Positions 31,626-42,368 of a stretch of DNA of 64,000 bases are shown here, in pieces. How positions within the stretch are numbered: the stretch's first letter is position 1; each line of letters begins with the position of its first letter. The notes beneath the pieces were generated by a model. The model searched no databases and was not told the DNA's origin. It was given only the letters and a program-made list of their open reading frames with translations. Source of the stretch: Nocardioides sp. Soil797 (GTDB lineage Bacteria > Actinomycetota > Actinomycetes > Propionibacteriales > Nocardioidaceae). The position numbers were made by a program, and so were the translations under genes. Location: positions 389,108 through 453,107 of the forward strand of contig LMSR01000018.1 in the NCBI GenBank assembly GCA_001429555.1, in the 5' to 3' direction.

Positions 31626-32681
31626 GTGGACCTGACCGCGCGCGCAAGCCTCGACCTGCTGCCCGACGGCGTCGTCGTGGCAGGTGCGGACCACGTCATC
31701 GAGGTGGCCAACGCCGAAGCGGCCCGCATGCTCGGCGTACCGTCCGCAGACGACCTGGTCGGACGCCGGCTCGTCGAGGTCCTGAGGTTGCAGAATCAGT
31801 CCGGTGAGACCTGGTTCGACCACAACCAGCCCTACCGCGGCCTGTCCACCCGCACCGGGGTCCCGGAGCAGTCGTGGGTCCTGCCCGACGGCACCGAGGT
31901 GGTGGTCACCGCCCGGATTGGTCGACCCAGCCTCTCCGAACCGGTCGCCTGGGTGGCGATCAGCCTGCGCTCGGGCAGGGGACGAGCTCGGCTCGACCGG
32001 GAACGCTCGGACCTGGTGGCGACGGTGGCGCACGAGATCCGATCACCGTTGACGGGGGTGAAGGGGTTCGTCCAGGCCCTGCTGAACCGTTGGGACAAGC
32101 TCAGCGACGACCAACGGAAGTTGATGCTGACCACGGTCAACGCCGACGCCGATCGACTGAGCCGGCTGATCGCCGAGCTCCTCGACGTGGCCCGGATCGA
32201 CACCGGCCGACTGTCCCTCTTCCCACGCCCGGCCGACGTCGTCGTGCTGGTGCAACGCGTGGTCGACTCGATCAGCGCGGGCACGGCGCGATCGGTGGGG
32301 CTCGAGGTCGCTGGCCCGGTGCCCGAGGCACACCTCGACCCTGACAAGTTCACCCAGGTGATCACCAACCTGATCGAGAACGCGATCCGTCACGGAGACG
32401 GCCAGGTGAACGTCTCGGTGCGCGCGATCACCGACGAGACCGACTTCTCGGGGGCACTGGTGACCGTCGATGACCAGGGCGTGGGCATCCCCGACGAGAT
32501 GCGCCGCCGCATCTTCACCAAGTTCTGGACCCACGGCGAACGTGGCGGCTCAGGCCTGGGGATGTACATCGTCAACGGCCTGGTCCGTGCCCACGGAGGG
32601 GTCCTCACGATCTCGCACTCACCCTCGGGTGGGGCCCGGATCATGACCGCTTGGCCCCAGGGCGAGCCACTCGGGGAGTGA
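31626..32681 (+). CDS. Soluble PAS-domain sensor histidine kinase (orphan)
   Basis: 351 residues. A PAS domain (about 5-115) is followed by a HisKA helix with the phosphoacceptor His136 in VAHEIRSPLTG and a complete HATPase domain (NLIENAIRHG, DDQGVGIPDEM, GSGLGMYIVNGL). No transmembrane segment is present, so it senses a cytosolic signal. No response regulator lies next to it, which is unusual. GTG 31626 is 7 nt after TAGGTT (31613-31618), suggesting leaderless translation. The ligand or partner is unknown. Confidence 0.9.
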   Translation: MDLTARASLDLLPDGVVVAGADHVIEVANAEAARMLGVPSADDLVGRRLVEVLRLQNQSGETWFDHNQPYRGLSTRTGVPEQSWVLPDGTEVVVTARIGRPSLSEPVAWVAISLRSGRGRARLDRERSDLVATVAHEIRSPLTGVKGFVQALLNRWDKLSDDQRKLMLTTVNADADRLSRLIAELLDVARIDTGRLSLFPRPADVVVLVQRVVDSISAGTARSVGLEVAGPVPEAHLDPDKFTQVITNLIENAIRHGDGQVNVSVRAITDETDFSGALVTVDDQGVGIPDEMRRRIFTKFWTHGERGGSGLGMYIVNGLVRAHGGVLTISHSPSGGARIMTAWPQGEPLGE

Positions 32682-32772
32682 CCGGCGTGACCCTGGGGCA
32701 AACCCGGTCGCGAGAGCCGTGGCGCAGTTCCTAGACTTGCCCTGGCACATCCCACTTTCCCGGAAGGCAGTC

Positions 32773-33870
32773 ATGTCGGGACCGAACACAGATTACGACC
32801 CGGTCGAGGTCACGCCGTTGCGTGCCGACGAGGTCGAAGCCCAGGTCGAGGCGGCACTGGCCGCGGTTGCCGGGGCAGCTGACCTCGAGGCGCTCAAGCA
32901 GGTGCGCCTCGAGCACGCCGGTGACCGGTCACCGCTGGCCCTGGCCAACCGCGAGATCGGTGCACTGCCGCCCCAGGCGCGCAAGGAGGCCGGCGCCCGG
33001 GTGGGCAAGGCCCGCGGCATGGTCAACAAGGCACTCGGGGAGCGTCTTGCCGTGCTCGAGGCCGAGCACGAGGAGCGGATGCTGGTCGAGGAGACCGTCG
33101 ACGTCACGCTCCCCACCGACCGCACGCTGAGCGGCGCGCGGCACCCGATCACCATGATGTCCGAGCGCATCGCCGACGTGTTCGTGGCGATGGGCTGGGA
33201 GGTCGCCGAGGGTCCGCAGGTCGAGGCAGAGTGGCTCAACTTCGACGCGCTCAACATGGGCGCGGACCACCCCGCGCGCACCATGCAGGACACCTTCTGG
33301 CTCGAGCCCGCCGAAGCCGCCCTGGTGCTGCGCACCCACACCTCCCCGGTGCAGGCCCGCACCATGTTGACGCGTGAACCTCCCATCTACGTCGTGTGCC
33401 CGGGGCGGGTCTACCGCACCGACGAGATCGACGCGACGCACTCGCCGGTCTTCCACCAGGTCGAGGGCCTGGTCATCGACGAGGGCATCACCATGGCCCA
33501 CCTGAAGGGATCGCTCGACCATTTCGCGACCGCCATGTTCGGTGAGGGCATCACCACGCGCTTCCGGCCGTCGTACTTCCCCTTCACCGAACCGTCGGCC
33601 GAGGTCGACCTGATCTGCTTCGTGTGCCGCGGCATCGATGCCGACTCCTGTCGCACCTGCCGGGGCGAGGGGTGGATCGAGTGGGGTGGCTGCGGCGTGG
33701 TCAACCCGCGCGTGCTCACGGCCTGTGGCGTCGACCCGGAGAAGTACACCGGGTTCGCGTTCGGGATGGGCATCGACCGCACGATGATGTTCCGCCACGG
33801 CGTGGAGGACATGCGCGACATCTTCGAGGGTGACATCCGCTTCGCCCAGCCCTTCGGCATCGAGATCTGA
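32773..33870 (+). CDS. pheS: Phenylalanyl-tRNA synthetase alpha subunit
   Basis: 365 residues. An N-terminal coiled coil (about 40-110) is followed by the class II catalytic core with HPITMMSERIADVF, MQDTFWL, RTHTSPVQARTM (motif 2 region), FHQVEGLVID, and GFAFGMGIDRTMMFRHG (motif 3). A four-cysteine segment near residue 280-295 (CFVC...CRTC) looks like a metal site. ATG 32773 follows GGAAGG; TAGACT at 32732-32737 is a likely -10. pheT follows after 17 nt. Confidence 0.98.
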   Translation: MSGPNTDYDPVEVTPLRADEVEAQVEAALAAVAGAADLEALKQVRLEHAGDRSPLALANREIGALPPQARKEAGARVGKARGMVNKALGERLAVLEAEHEERMLVEETVDVTLPTDRTLSGARHPITMMSERIADVFVAMGWEVAEGPQVEAEWLNFDALNMGADHPARTMQDTFWLEPAEAALVLRTHTSPVQARTMLTREPPIYVVCPGRVYRTDEIDATHSPVFHQVEGLVIDEGITMAHLKGSLDHFATAMFGEGITTRFRPSYFPFTEPSAEVDLICFVCRGIDADSCRTCRGEGWIEWGGCGVVNPRVLTACGVDPEKYTGFAFGMGIDRTMMFRHGVEDMRDIFEGDIRFAQPFGIEI

Positions 33871-33887
33871 GAGGTCCGAGCACCCAC

Positions 33888-36383
33888 ATGAAAGCCCCTG
33901 TTTCCTGGATCCGCGAGTACGTCGACCTGCCCGAGGCAGTCTCGACGGATGAGCTCGCCGCCAAGCTGACCATGCTCGGCCTCAAGCTCGAAGCACTCGA
34001 GACGCCGGCCGACGCGATCACCGGCCCGCTGGTCGTCGGTCGTGTGCTGAGCATCGAGAAGGAGCCGCAGAAGAACGGCAAGGTCATCAACTGGTGCACC
34101 GTCGACGTTGCCGACGCCAACGGCACCGGTGAACCGCAGGGCATCATCTGCGGCGCCCACAACTTCGTCGAGGGTGACCTGGTCGTGGTCTGCCTTCCCG
34201 GAGCCGTGCTGCCCGGCAACTTCGAGATCTCCGCACGCAAGACCTACGGGCACATCTCGGCCGGCATGATCTGCTCCGCGGCCGAGCTGGGTCTCGGCGA
34301 AGGCGCCTTCAACTCACACGACGGCATCATCGTGCTTCCCGCCGACGCCGGCGCACCCGGCGACGACGCGTTCGACGTGCTCGACATGCACGACTCGGTG
34401 ATCGAGTTCGAGATCAACCCCGACCGCGCGTACGCACTCTCGCTTCGCGGGATTGCCCGCGAGGCCGCCACCGGCTTCGACGTACCTTTCCGGGACCCGG
34501 CCGACCGTGACGTGCCGGCTGCCAACGGTGACGGTCCCCCGGTCGTCGTCGACGATGCCGAGGGCTGCCCTGTGTTCGTGGCCAGGTCGGTGACCGGCTT
34601 CGACGCCTCGGCACCCACCCCCGAGTGGATGGCCCAGCGACTTGCCGGGGCCGGCATGCGGCCGATCTCGCTCGCCGTGGACATCACCAACTACGTGATG
34701 CTCGAGCTGGGGCAGCCGATCCACGGATATGACCGCGCCAAGCTTGCCGGCGCGATCCGGGTACGGCGCGCGACCGAGGGTGAGCAGCTGACCACCCTGG
34801 ACGGCCAGTTGCGCAAGCTCTCCGCCGAAGACCTGCTGATCACCGACGACTCCGGTCCGATCGGCATTGCCGGCACCATGGGTGGCCAGACCACCGAGCT
34901 CTCCGAGTCCACCTCCGACGTGGTGATCGAGGCGGCCCACTTCGACGCGGTGTCGATCTTCCGCACCGAGCGCCGGCACAAGCTGCCGTCCGAGGCCTCC
35001 AAGCGCTTCGAACGCGGCGTCGACCCCGAGCTGCCCGCAGCGGCCGCCGACCGGGTCGTCGAGTTGATGGTCGAGCTCGGTGGCGCCACTGCCGACGACG
35101 GCGTGACCGTGGTGGGGGAGGCCCCACCCCGGCGGAGCGTCACCGCCGCCACCGACCTCCCCGCTCGTGTCACCGGCATGGAGATCAGTGCCGAGACCAC
35201 GGTCGCCAACCTCGAGAAGGTCGGTTGTGACGTCACCGTCAACGGCGACACCCTCGCCGCCACGGTGCCGTCGTGGCGGCCCGACATGAGTGACCCGTTC
35301 GACCTGGTCGAAGAGGTCGCCCGCATCGTCGGCTACGACAAGGTGCCGTCGGTGCTGCCCCCGGCGCCCTCGGGCCGAGGTCTGCCGTTGGCCCAGAAGC
35401 TGCGCCGCCGGGTCGGACTGGTGCTGGCAGGTGCCGGGTGGACAGAGACGATCAACTACCCGTTCGTGGGCGACGTCGACTGGGCCAACCTCGGGCTGGC
35501 CGATGACGACGAGCGCCGCCGTACGATCCGGATGGCGAACCCGCTCAACGCCGAAGAACCCCAGCTCGCCACCACGCTGCTGCCGGGACTGCTGCGCTCG
35601 CTGGGGCTCAACGTGGGCCGCGGCAACGCGGATGCCTCTCTCTTCGAGACCGGGCTGGTCTTCCTGCCCAAGGGTGACGAGAAGGCGCCGATCCTGGGTG
35701 TCGACCGCCGTCCGACCGACGAGGAGTGGGCCGCCATCGAGAAGGCGGTTCCGCACCAGCCGCAACATCTCGCCCTGGCTCTGACCGGTCAGCGCGAGCG
35801 TGAGGGCTGGTGGGGCGAAGGGCGTCAGGGCTCATGGGCCGACGCCATCGGCGCGGTGCGCGACGTGGCCGGGGCGCTCGGCATCGAGATCGAGGTGCGG
35901 GCCGCGTCCGTGGCGCCCTGGCACCCCGGGCGGTGCGCCGAGATCAGGGTCGGTGAGACCGTGCTCGGCCACGCCGGCGAGCTGCACCCCAAGGTCTGCA
36001 AGGCGTACGGCGTGCCGGCCCGCTCCGCTGCCGCCGAGGTCGACCTCGATGCGTTGCTCGGACTGGCACAGGTCACCACGCCCAGCCCGAGCTTCGGCTC
36101 CTATCCGGTCGCCAAGGAGGACGTCGCACTTGTCGTCGACGCGTCGGTGCCGTCCGCCGACGTGGCCGCGGCCCTGCACGAAGGGGCAGGTGACCTGATC
36201 GAGTCCGTCCGCCTCTTCGACGTGTTCACCGGTGAGCAGGTCGGCCCGGGCAAGAAGTCCCTCGCCTTCGCGCTTCGCTTCCGCGCACCCGACCGCACCC
36301 TCAAGGAGGGCGAGGCCGGCGCGGCACGTGATGCGGCTGTCGCCCTGGCCGGCGAACGGATGGGCGCCGTCCAGCGCGCCTGA
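33888..36383 (+). CDS. pheT: Phenylalanyl-tRNA synthetase beta subunit
   Basis: 831 residues, full length. Domains in order: a tRNA-binding OB fold (about 40-150, ICGAHNF, VCLPGAVLPGNFEI), the B3/B4 editing domain (about 210-400, RPISLAVDITNYVMLELGQP, RTERRHKLPSEASKRFERG), the B5 domain, a catalytic-like core (NYPFVGDVDW, ANPLNAEEPQLATTLLPGLL), and the C-terminal ferredoxin-fold anticodon-binding domain (SYPVAKEDVALVVDASV). It pairs with PheS as an alpha2-beta2 enzyme. Confidence 0.98.
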   Translation: MKAPVSWIREYVDLPEAVSTDELAAKLTMLGLKLEALETPADAITGPLVVGRVLSIEKEPQKNGKVINWCTVDVADANGTGEPQGIICGAHNFVEGDLVVVCLPGAVLPGNFEISARKTYGHISAGMICSAAELGLGEGAFNSHDGIIVLPADAGAPGDDAFDVLDMHDSVIEFEINPDRAYALSLRGIAREAATGFDVPFRDPADRDVPAANGDGPPVVVDDAEGCPVFVARSVTGFDASAPTPEWMAQRLAGAGMRPISLAVDITNYVMLELGQPIHGYDRAKLAGAIRVRRATEGEQLTTLDGQLRKLSAEDLLITDDSGPIGIAGTMGGQTTELSESTSDVVIEAAHFDAVSIFRTERRHKLPSEASKRFERGVDPELPAAAADRVVELMVELGGATADDGVTVVGEAPPRRSVTAATDLPARVTGMEISAETTVANLEKVGCDVTVNGDTLAATVPSWRPDMSDPFDLVEEVARIVGYDKVPSVLPPAPSGRGLPLAQKLRRRVGLVLAGAGWTETINYPFVGDVDWANLGLADDDERRRTIRMANPLNAEEPQLATTLLPGLLRSLGLNVGRGNADASLFETGLVFLPKGDEKAPILGVDRRPTDEEWAAIEKAVPHQPQHLALALTGQREREGWWGEGRQGSWADAIGAVRDVAGALGIEIEVRAASVAPWHPGRCAEIRVGETVLGHAGELHPKVCKAYGVPARSAAAEVDLDALLGLAQVTTPSPSFGSYPVAKEDVALVVDASVPSADVAAALHEGAGDLIESVRLFDVFTGEQVGPGKKSLAFALRFRAPDRTLKEGEAGAARDAAVALAGERMGAVQRA

Positions 36384-36409
36384 CCCCGACCATCCGCGTT
36401 CCACCGGAT

Positions 36410-36545
36410 CCTCCCGGCCAGAACGTCCACCTCCCGGCCGAAATCTCAGCCGGGAGGTGGACATTTCCCCGGGTACCCGGGGAAATGGGAACTGCCCGGC
36501 CGAAATTCCGGCCGGGAGGTTCCCATTTCGGCCGGGAGGTGGAGC
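36410..36545. repeat. Cluster of nested palindromes downstream of pheT
   Basis: Three adjoining perfect or near-perfect dyads: H1 with 14-bp arms GTCCACCTCCCGGC (36425-36438) and the complement (36449-36462); H2, a perfect 24-bp palindrome (36463-36486) centred on GGGTACCC; and H3 (36485-36526) with arms ATGGGAAC and CCCGGCC. The unit CGGCCGGGAGG/CCTCCCGGCCG recurs five times in both orientations. It separates pheT from the AfsR-like gene. Terminator, mobile-repeat and regulatory roles are all possible. Confidence 0.75.
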
Positions 36546-36577
36546 ACGCACTGTGCGCGCACGTCTAGTCTTCGGAC

Positions 36578-39500
36578 ATGGCCCCGTTCGAGCTCGAAGG
36601 CAACCTGGGGCAGGGCCTCACCCTCTTGGGTGACGTGGCCTGGCAGGGTCGGCCGCTGCCCGGCGAGCGGGTGCATGCCCTGCTGTCGACCTTGGTGTTG
36701 CACGCCCCTCGCCCGGTCACCACCCAGCTGCTGATCGACACCGTCTGGGGCGACGACGTGCCGGCGAACCCGGCCAAGGCGTTGCAGGTGCTGGTCTCCC
36801 GGACCCGCACGCACACCTCGGGTGAGCTCATCGCCCGTGCCGGTGACGGCTATGCGCTGGGGGATGCCCCGGTGGACGCCCGCATCCTTGCCATCGCCCT
36901 GCGAACGGCCGGCGAGGCCTGGCGAGCCGGTGACGCGGCCGCGACGACGCAGGCCACGGCGCCCGTGGTCGGGGTGACGATCGCCATCGGCGGGGACAGC
37001 GGACCGCTCGACGAGGTACGTCGTGCTGGCGCCGCCGACCTGGCTCGGATTCGCACGCTCCACGGACTGGCGCTCTCTGCGGAGGGACTTCATGCGGAGG
37101 CCCTGCCCTGGCTGGAGGCAGTCGACTGCGCCGACGACGAGGCCGTCCTCGCGGCCCTGTTGCGCAGCCAGGCGGAGGTGCGTGGCACCTCGGCCGCGTT
37201 GACGACGTACGCCGAGAAGCAGGCCGGGCTGCGTGAGCGCACCGGGGCCGACCCGGGGAGCGAGCTGCAGGCGCTGCAACGTGAGCTGTTGGCCCGGGAC
37301 CAGCCGGTGCGCGACGGACTGCGCTTCGGCCCCGCCCGCATCATCGGGCGCGAGGGTGAGGTGGAAGCCATCACGGGGCTGCTCGCCGCCTCTCGAGTGG
37401 TGTCCATAGTCGGCGCGGGAGGACTGGGAAAGACGACCCTGGCCCACGAGGTGGGACACCTTGCGTCCCAGCCGGTGGTCCATTTCGTCGAGCTGGCCGC
37501 GGTCACAGATCCTGCCGGTGTGCTCCCCGAGATCGCCGCTGCCCTTGCGGTGCGCGACTCCAACGTCAATGTTCGTGCCCACTCGGCCGAGGCCCGCGCC
37601 GACCTCACCGCCCGCGTGGTTGCCCAGCTCGAGGCGGCCCCATCGCTCCTGATCCTCGACAACTGTGAGCAGGTGGTCGATGCGGTGGCCGAGGTCGCGG
37701 CGGTCCTCGCCTCCCGGGTGCGTGACCTGCGGGTCCTGACCACCAGTCGTTCGCCACTGAACATCTCGGCAGAGCGGGTGCACCTACTGCCCGCGCTCTC
37801 CGAGGAGGCCGCCATCGAGCTGTTCACCGAACGTGCCGAAGCAGCGCGTCCGGGGATCGATCTCGATGATGAGGCCGTGGCTGCCCTCGTCCGTCGGCTC
37901 GACGGCGTCCCGTTGGCGATCGAGCTGGCTGCGGCGCGGGTCCGGGCCATGTCGATCGCCGAGATCGATCGACGCTTGGCCGACCGATTCACCTTGCTGG
38001 CCGGCGGTCGACGTGACGCACCCGAACGCCACCGCACCCTGCTGTCAGTGATCGACTGGTCATGGCAGTTGTTGGGTGAGCCCGAGCGAGCCGCGATGCG
38101 GCGACTGTCGGTGTTCCACGACGGGTTCTCACTCGACGCGGCCACTGCTTTGCTGGATGTCGATGACGCTTGGGACGCACTTGCCACGCTCGTCGACCAG
38201 TCACTGCTGACCACGGTCGACCTCCCCGGCGGAGCCCTGCGCTATCGGATGCTCGAGACGATCCGCGAGTTCGGCCGCCGTGAGCTCGAGCGCCTCGACG
38301 AGACGAAGGCGGCCGAGGCCGCACTTGTCGCCTGGGCACGCTCGACCTGTCTCGAGGCAGGCAGTGGCCTGTTCGGCCCTGACCAGATCGAGGTGGTCGA
38401 CAGGCTGGCGCCGGAGGAGGCCAACCTCACCGCCGTGCTCCGCGCTGCTCTCGCACGCCGGGATGCCGAGACCACGGCGATCCTGATGGCGACGCTGACC
38501 GGATTCTGGGTGATCTGTGGCAGCAATCTCCAGGTCCTGGCTGTTGCCGGACAGGTCGAGGGGCTTCTGCCCGAATTCGACCCGGAGGATGACTTGGTCG
38601 ACCTCACCGGGTGGGCCCTCATCGGGTGTGCGATGCACGGGTTGCTGCTGGCCCCTCAGGCCGAACAGCGCGCACTCGAGGCGTTGGTGCGCCTCCGCCC
38701 GAGGATCGTGCAACCACGCCTGCGCGGCTTCGTCGACGTGTTGTCCCACTTCGCCGAGTTCATCGGGTCCGAAGGCTTCAGGTCCCTGCCGCGTTCGACC
38801 AGCCTGACCGAGCTGATCGACAGCGACGACGAGAACGTGGTGTTCATGGCCTCGGCACTTGCCAGCCACCTGGCTGAGAACGAAGGCGATGCGCCGGCAG
38901 CCATTCGCCACCTGCGGCGCACGCTCGACCTGTGTCGCGCCGACGACGGGCCCTGGATGCGCGCGAACCTGCACAGCCAGATGGCCAACCTTGAAGCGCA
39001 GACGGGCCGAATCCGCGAGGCGGCCGGCCATGCCCTGCTGGTGCTTCCGGTGCTGGAGCGGTTGGGCAGTGTCGACACCGAGATGATGATGGCCACCCTG
39101 GCCCTTGCCGACCTGGTGGACGGGGAGCTCGAGCGGGCACAGGCACGCGTCGAGGACATCGAGCGCCGACCCCGGACCCCGCAGGGATGGCCCGTGGGCT
39201 CGGTCGTCGGCAACGTTCGTGCCGAACTCGCTCTCGCGCGCGGGGACATCGACGCCGGCCTGGCTGCCTACACGCGGACCATCACCATGCTGCGCGAGTG
39301 GAAGGCTCCGGGAATCGTGATCCTCCCGGAGTTCGAGCCTTGGATCCTGCATCCGGAGGCCGTTCGACTGGCCGCCCACGTGGTGCACGGACGGGCACGG
39401 CAGGCGAGAGCGCTGCGCACCGACCTGGTGCGCCGCCTTTTGCCGGTCCTGCGTGGTGACTACGACTTCATGGACTACCCGATCGCGGGAACCATGATGT

Positions 39501-39727
39501 TTGCCGTCGGGCTGTGGGAGACGGTGGAGGGTGACGCCCGTCTCGGCGCCCAGCTCATCGCGCTGGGGCGGGCCTTCGGCTACAGCCAGACACTGCCGAG
39601 TGTTGCGTGGTCACACGCCACGGAACTGGTCGAGGGAGACCTGTTGGCCGAGGCGCGCGGCCACCTGGAGGGGCTGGAAGCCGAACAGCTCCGCGACCGG
39701 GCGTTGGCCCTGGTCACGGAGCTGTGA
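36578..39727 (+). CDS. AfsR/SARP-like regulator with NB-ARC ATPase
   Basis: 1049 residues. The N-terminus is a winged-helix OmpR-like DNA-binding domain (LLSTLVLHAPRPVTTQLLIDTVWGD) followed by a bacterial transcriptional-activation-like segment to about 240. An NB-ARC STAND ATPase follows, with Walker A GAGGLGKTT (279-287), Walker B LLILDNC (357-363) and RVLTTSRSPLNI. The C-terminal 450 residues are helical repeats of TPR style. It should act as an ATP-dependent transcriptional switch. ATG 36578 is 6 nt after TAGTCT. The convergent ABC exporter downstream could be related, but nothing proves it. Confidence 0.88.
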   Translation: MAPFELEGNLGQGLTLLGDVAWQGRPLPGERVHALLSTLVLHAPRPVTTQLLIDTVWGDDVPANPAKALQVLVSRTRTHTSGELIARAGDGYALGDAPVDARILAIALRTAGEAWRAGDAAATTQATAPVVGVTIAIGGDSGPLDEVRRAGAADLARIRTLHGLALSAEGLHAEALPWLEAVDCADDEAVLAALLRSQAEVRGTSAALTTYAEKQAGLRERTGADPGSELQALQRELLARDQPVRDGLRFGPARIIGREGEVEAITGLLAASRVVSIVGAGGLGKTTLAHEVGHLASQPVVHFVELAAVTDPAGVLPEIAAALAVRDSNVNVRAHSAEARADLTARVVAQLEAAPSLLILDNCEQVVDAVAEVAAVLASRVRDLRVLTTSRSPLNISAERVHLLPALSEEAAIELFTERAEAARPGIDLDDEAVAALVRRLDGVPLAIELAAARVRAMSIAEIDRRLADRFTLLAGGRRDAPERHRTLLSVIDWSWQLLGEPERAAMRRLSVFHDGFSLDAATALLDVDDAWDALATLVDQSLLTTVDLPGGALRYRMLETIREFGRRELERLDETKAAEAALVAWARSTCLEAGSGLFGPDQIEVVDRLAPEEANLTAVLRAALARRDAETTAILMATLTGFWVICGSNLQVLAVAGQVEGLLPEFDPEDDLVDLTGWALIGCAMHGLLLAPQAEQRALEALVRLRPRIVQPRLRGFVDVLSHFAEFIGSEGFRSLPRSTSLTELIDSDDENVVFMASALASHLAENEGDAPAAIRHLRRTLDLCRADDGPWMRANLHSQMANLEAQTGRIREAAGHALLVLPVLERLGSVDTEMMMATLALADLVDGELERAQARVEDIERRPRTPQGWPVGSVVGNVRAELALARGDIDAGLAAYTRTITMLREWKAPGIVILPEFEPWILHPEAVRLAAHVVHGRARQARALRTDLVRRLLPVLRGDYDFMDYPIAGTMMFAVGLWETVEGDARLGAQLIALGRAFGYSQTLPSVAWSHATELVEGDLLAEARGHLEGLEAEQLRDRALALVTEL

Positions 39728-39740
39728 GCTCGGCTCCGGA

Positions 39741-40576
39741 TCACATCGAGCGCTTGTAGGACCGCACCGACAGCGGTGCAAAGATCGCCACGACGATGGC
39801 ACAGGTCAGCAGCGACCAGCCCACCTCCCCGGAGAGGGCGCCGTCGTTCGCCAGCGAGCGGGCGGCGGAGACCACGTGGGAGACCGGGTTCACGTTGACG
39901 AACGCGTGCAGCCAGTCGGGGAGCGTGTCGGCCGGGACGAATGCGTTCGACAGGAAGGTCAGCGGGAAGAGGAACATCATCGAGATGCCCTGCACGCTGC
40001 TGGCACTGCGCGCCCAGGTGCCGACCCAGGTGAAGATCCAGGCCATCGACCAGCCACAGACCATGACCAGGGCGATCGCGGCAACGGAACCGAACACGCC
40101 ACCGCCGGGGCGGTATCCCATCGCGATCCCAGCCGCGAAGGTCAGGGTCCCGGCCAGTGCATAGCGGACCAGGTCGGCGACCATGGGGCCGGCCAGCGGG
40201 GCGATCCGGGCGATCGGCATCGCCCGGAACCGGTCGAAGACGCCCTTGTCCATGTCCTCACGGAGCTGGACGCCGGTGGCCATGCACGCGGTCAGGGCGC
40301 CCATCGCCAGCACACCGGGGATGAGCGAGGGCAGGTAGTCGCTCACGTCTCCGGAGATCGCGCCCCCGAAGACATAGGCGAACATGGCGGTGAACAGGAG
40401 CGGCTGGAGCGTCACGTCCATGAACTGCTCCGGGTTGCGGCGCATCTTCTTCAGCGCGCGCCAGGCCATCGTGAAGGTGTGGCTGATCGTGGTGCCCAGC
40501 GAGAGGTGGCGCTGCAGGCCCTCGGCGGGGTCGGACGTTGCGGGGTGGACGCGTGTCGTCTCGGTGGTCATGGTGG

Positions 40577-40580
<4 letters not shown>
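39741..40580 (-). CDS. ABC-2 exporter permease (DrrB type)
   Basis: 279 residues with six hydrophobic segments typical of ABC-2 permeases. The conserved region ISMMFLFPLTFLSNAFVPADTLPDWL precedes the last two helices. It matches the DrrB/daunorubicin-resistance membrane subunit. It forms an exporter with the ATPase encoded just upstream, with which it overlaps by 4 nt. Substrate unknown; related pairs export drugs, lipids or antibiotics. Confidence 0.9.
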
Positions 40581-41596
<1,016 letters not shown>

Positions 41597-41714
41597 GTGA
41601 CGAGAGTGGGGCGTGCCGGTTTCATGGCGGCTGCGCGCCGGTTTCACGGATGTGGGTGCCCGGAAACCGGCGTAGCCGGAAGGCCCGCGTCGGCTGGGCG
41701 GCTAGCCTGCGGAC

Positions 41715-42242
41715 ATGCCCCTCATCGAGTTCGAAGGAAAGCGTCCCGACGTACACCCGGAGGCATTCATCGCTCCCACCGCGACTCTGATCGGCGACGT
41801 CGTCGTCGAGAAGGGTGCCAGCATCTGGTACGGCGCGGTGTTGCGCGCCGACTGCTGTCGGATCGTCGTCCGCGAGCGCGCCAACGTGCAGGACAACTCG
41901 GTTCTCCACGGAGGTCCGGACACGGTCGTGGAGGTCGGTCCCGGAGCCACGGTGGCGCACATGTGCGTGGTGCACTCGGCGACGATTGGCGAGGAAGCCC
42001 TGCTCGGCAACAGCAGCACCATGCTCGACGGGACGTCCTTGGGCGCTCGATCGATGGTGGCGGCGGGGTCGCTGGTCACGCCCGGCACCCAGATTCCCGA
42101 GGGTGTCCTGGCCGCGGGTGCCCCAGCGAGAGTGACCAAGCCGTTGGCCGGCACGTCGGCCGAGTTCTGGGTGCAGGCGAACCCTCCGTACTACGCGGAG
42201 CTGGCCCAACGACACCGCAACGGCATCGAGCAGGTCGACTGA
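41715..42242 (+). CDS. Gamma-carbonic anhydrase-like hexapeptide-repeat protein
   Basis: 175 residues forming a left-handed beta helix (repeats such as ATLIGDVVVEKGASIWYGAV) with a C-terminal helix. The three zinc-binding histidines of gamma carbonic anhydrases are in place: His65 (SVLHGG), His82 and His87 (AHMCVVHSA). It is likely a trimeric metalloenzyme with carbonic anhydrase or related activity. ATG 41715 lies 6 nt after TAGCCT, a leaderless arrangement. Confidence 0.88.
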   Translation: MPLIEFEGKRPDVHPEAFIAPTATLIGDVVVEKGASIWYGAVLRADCCRIVVRERANVQDNSVLHGGPDTVVEVGPGATVAHMCVVHSATIGEEALLGNSSTMLDGTSLGARSMVAAGSLVTPGTQIPEGVLAAGAPARVTKPLAGTSAEFWVQANPPYYAELAQRHRNGIEQVD

Positions 42243-42290
42243 CCCACAGTCCCTGGGCTCCTGCCCGCACGGTCCGAGCCCTCTCGTCGT

Positions 42291-42342
42291 CACCGAAACG
42301 TACGCAGGTTCCGGGCCAGAGAATCCTGCACACGTTTCGGTG
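42291..42342. terminator. Convergent hairpin with spaced inverted repeat
   Basis: Eighteen-base arms, CACCGAAACGTACGCAGG (42291-42308) and 42325-42342, pair with two mismatches around a 16-nt loop. The structure lies between the convergent gamma-carbonic anhydrase-like and DinB genes, so a bidirectional terminator is likely. It is similar in build to 23171-23250 and 26595-26671. Confidence 0.6.
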
Positions 42343-42368
42343 TTGCGCGGGGAAGGGACGTGGGGAGC

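Noticed and set aside
36410..36545. CRISPR array or phage attachment site
   Set aside because: The repeats are palindromic and contiguous, without equal-length unique spacers, and no cas or integrase gene is near.
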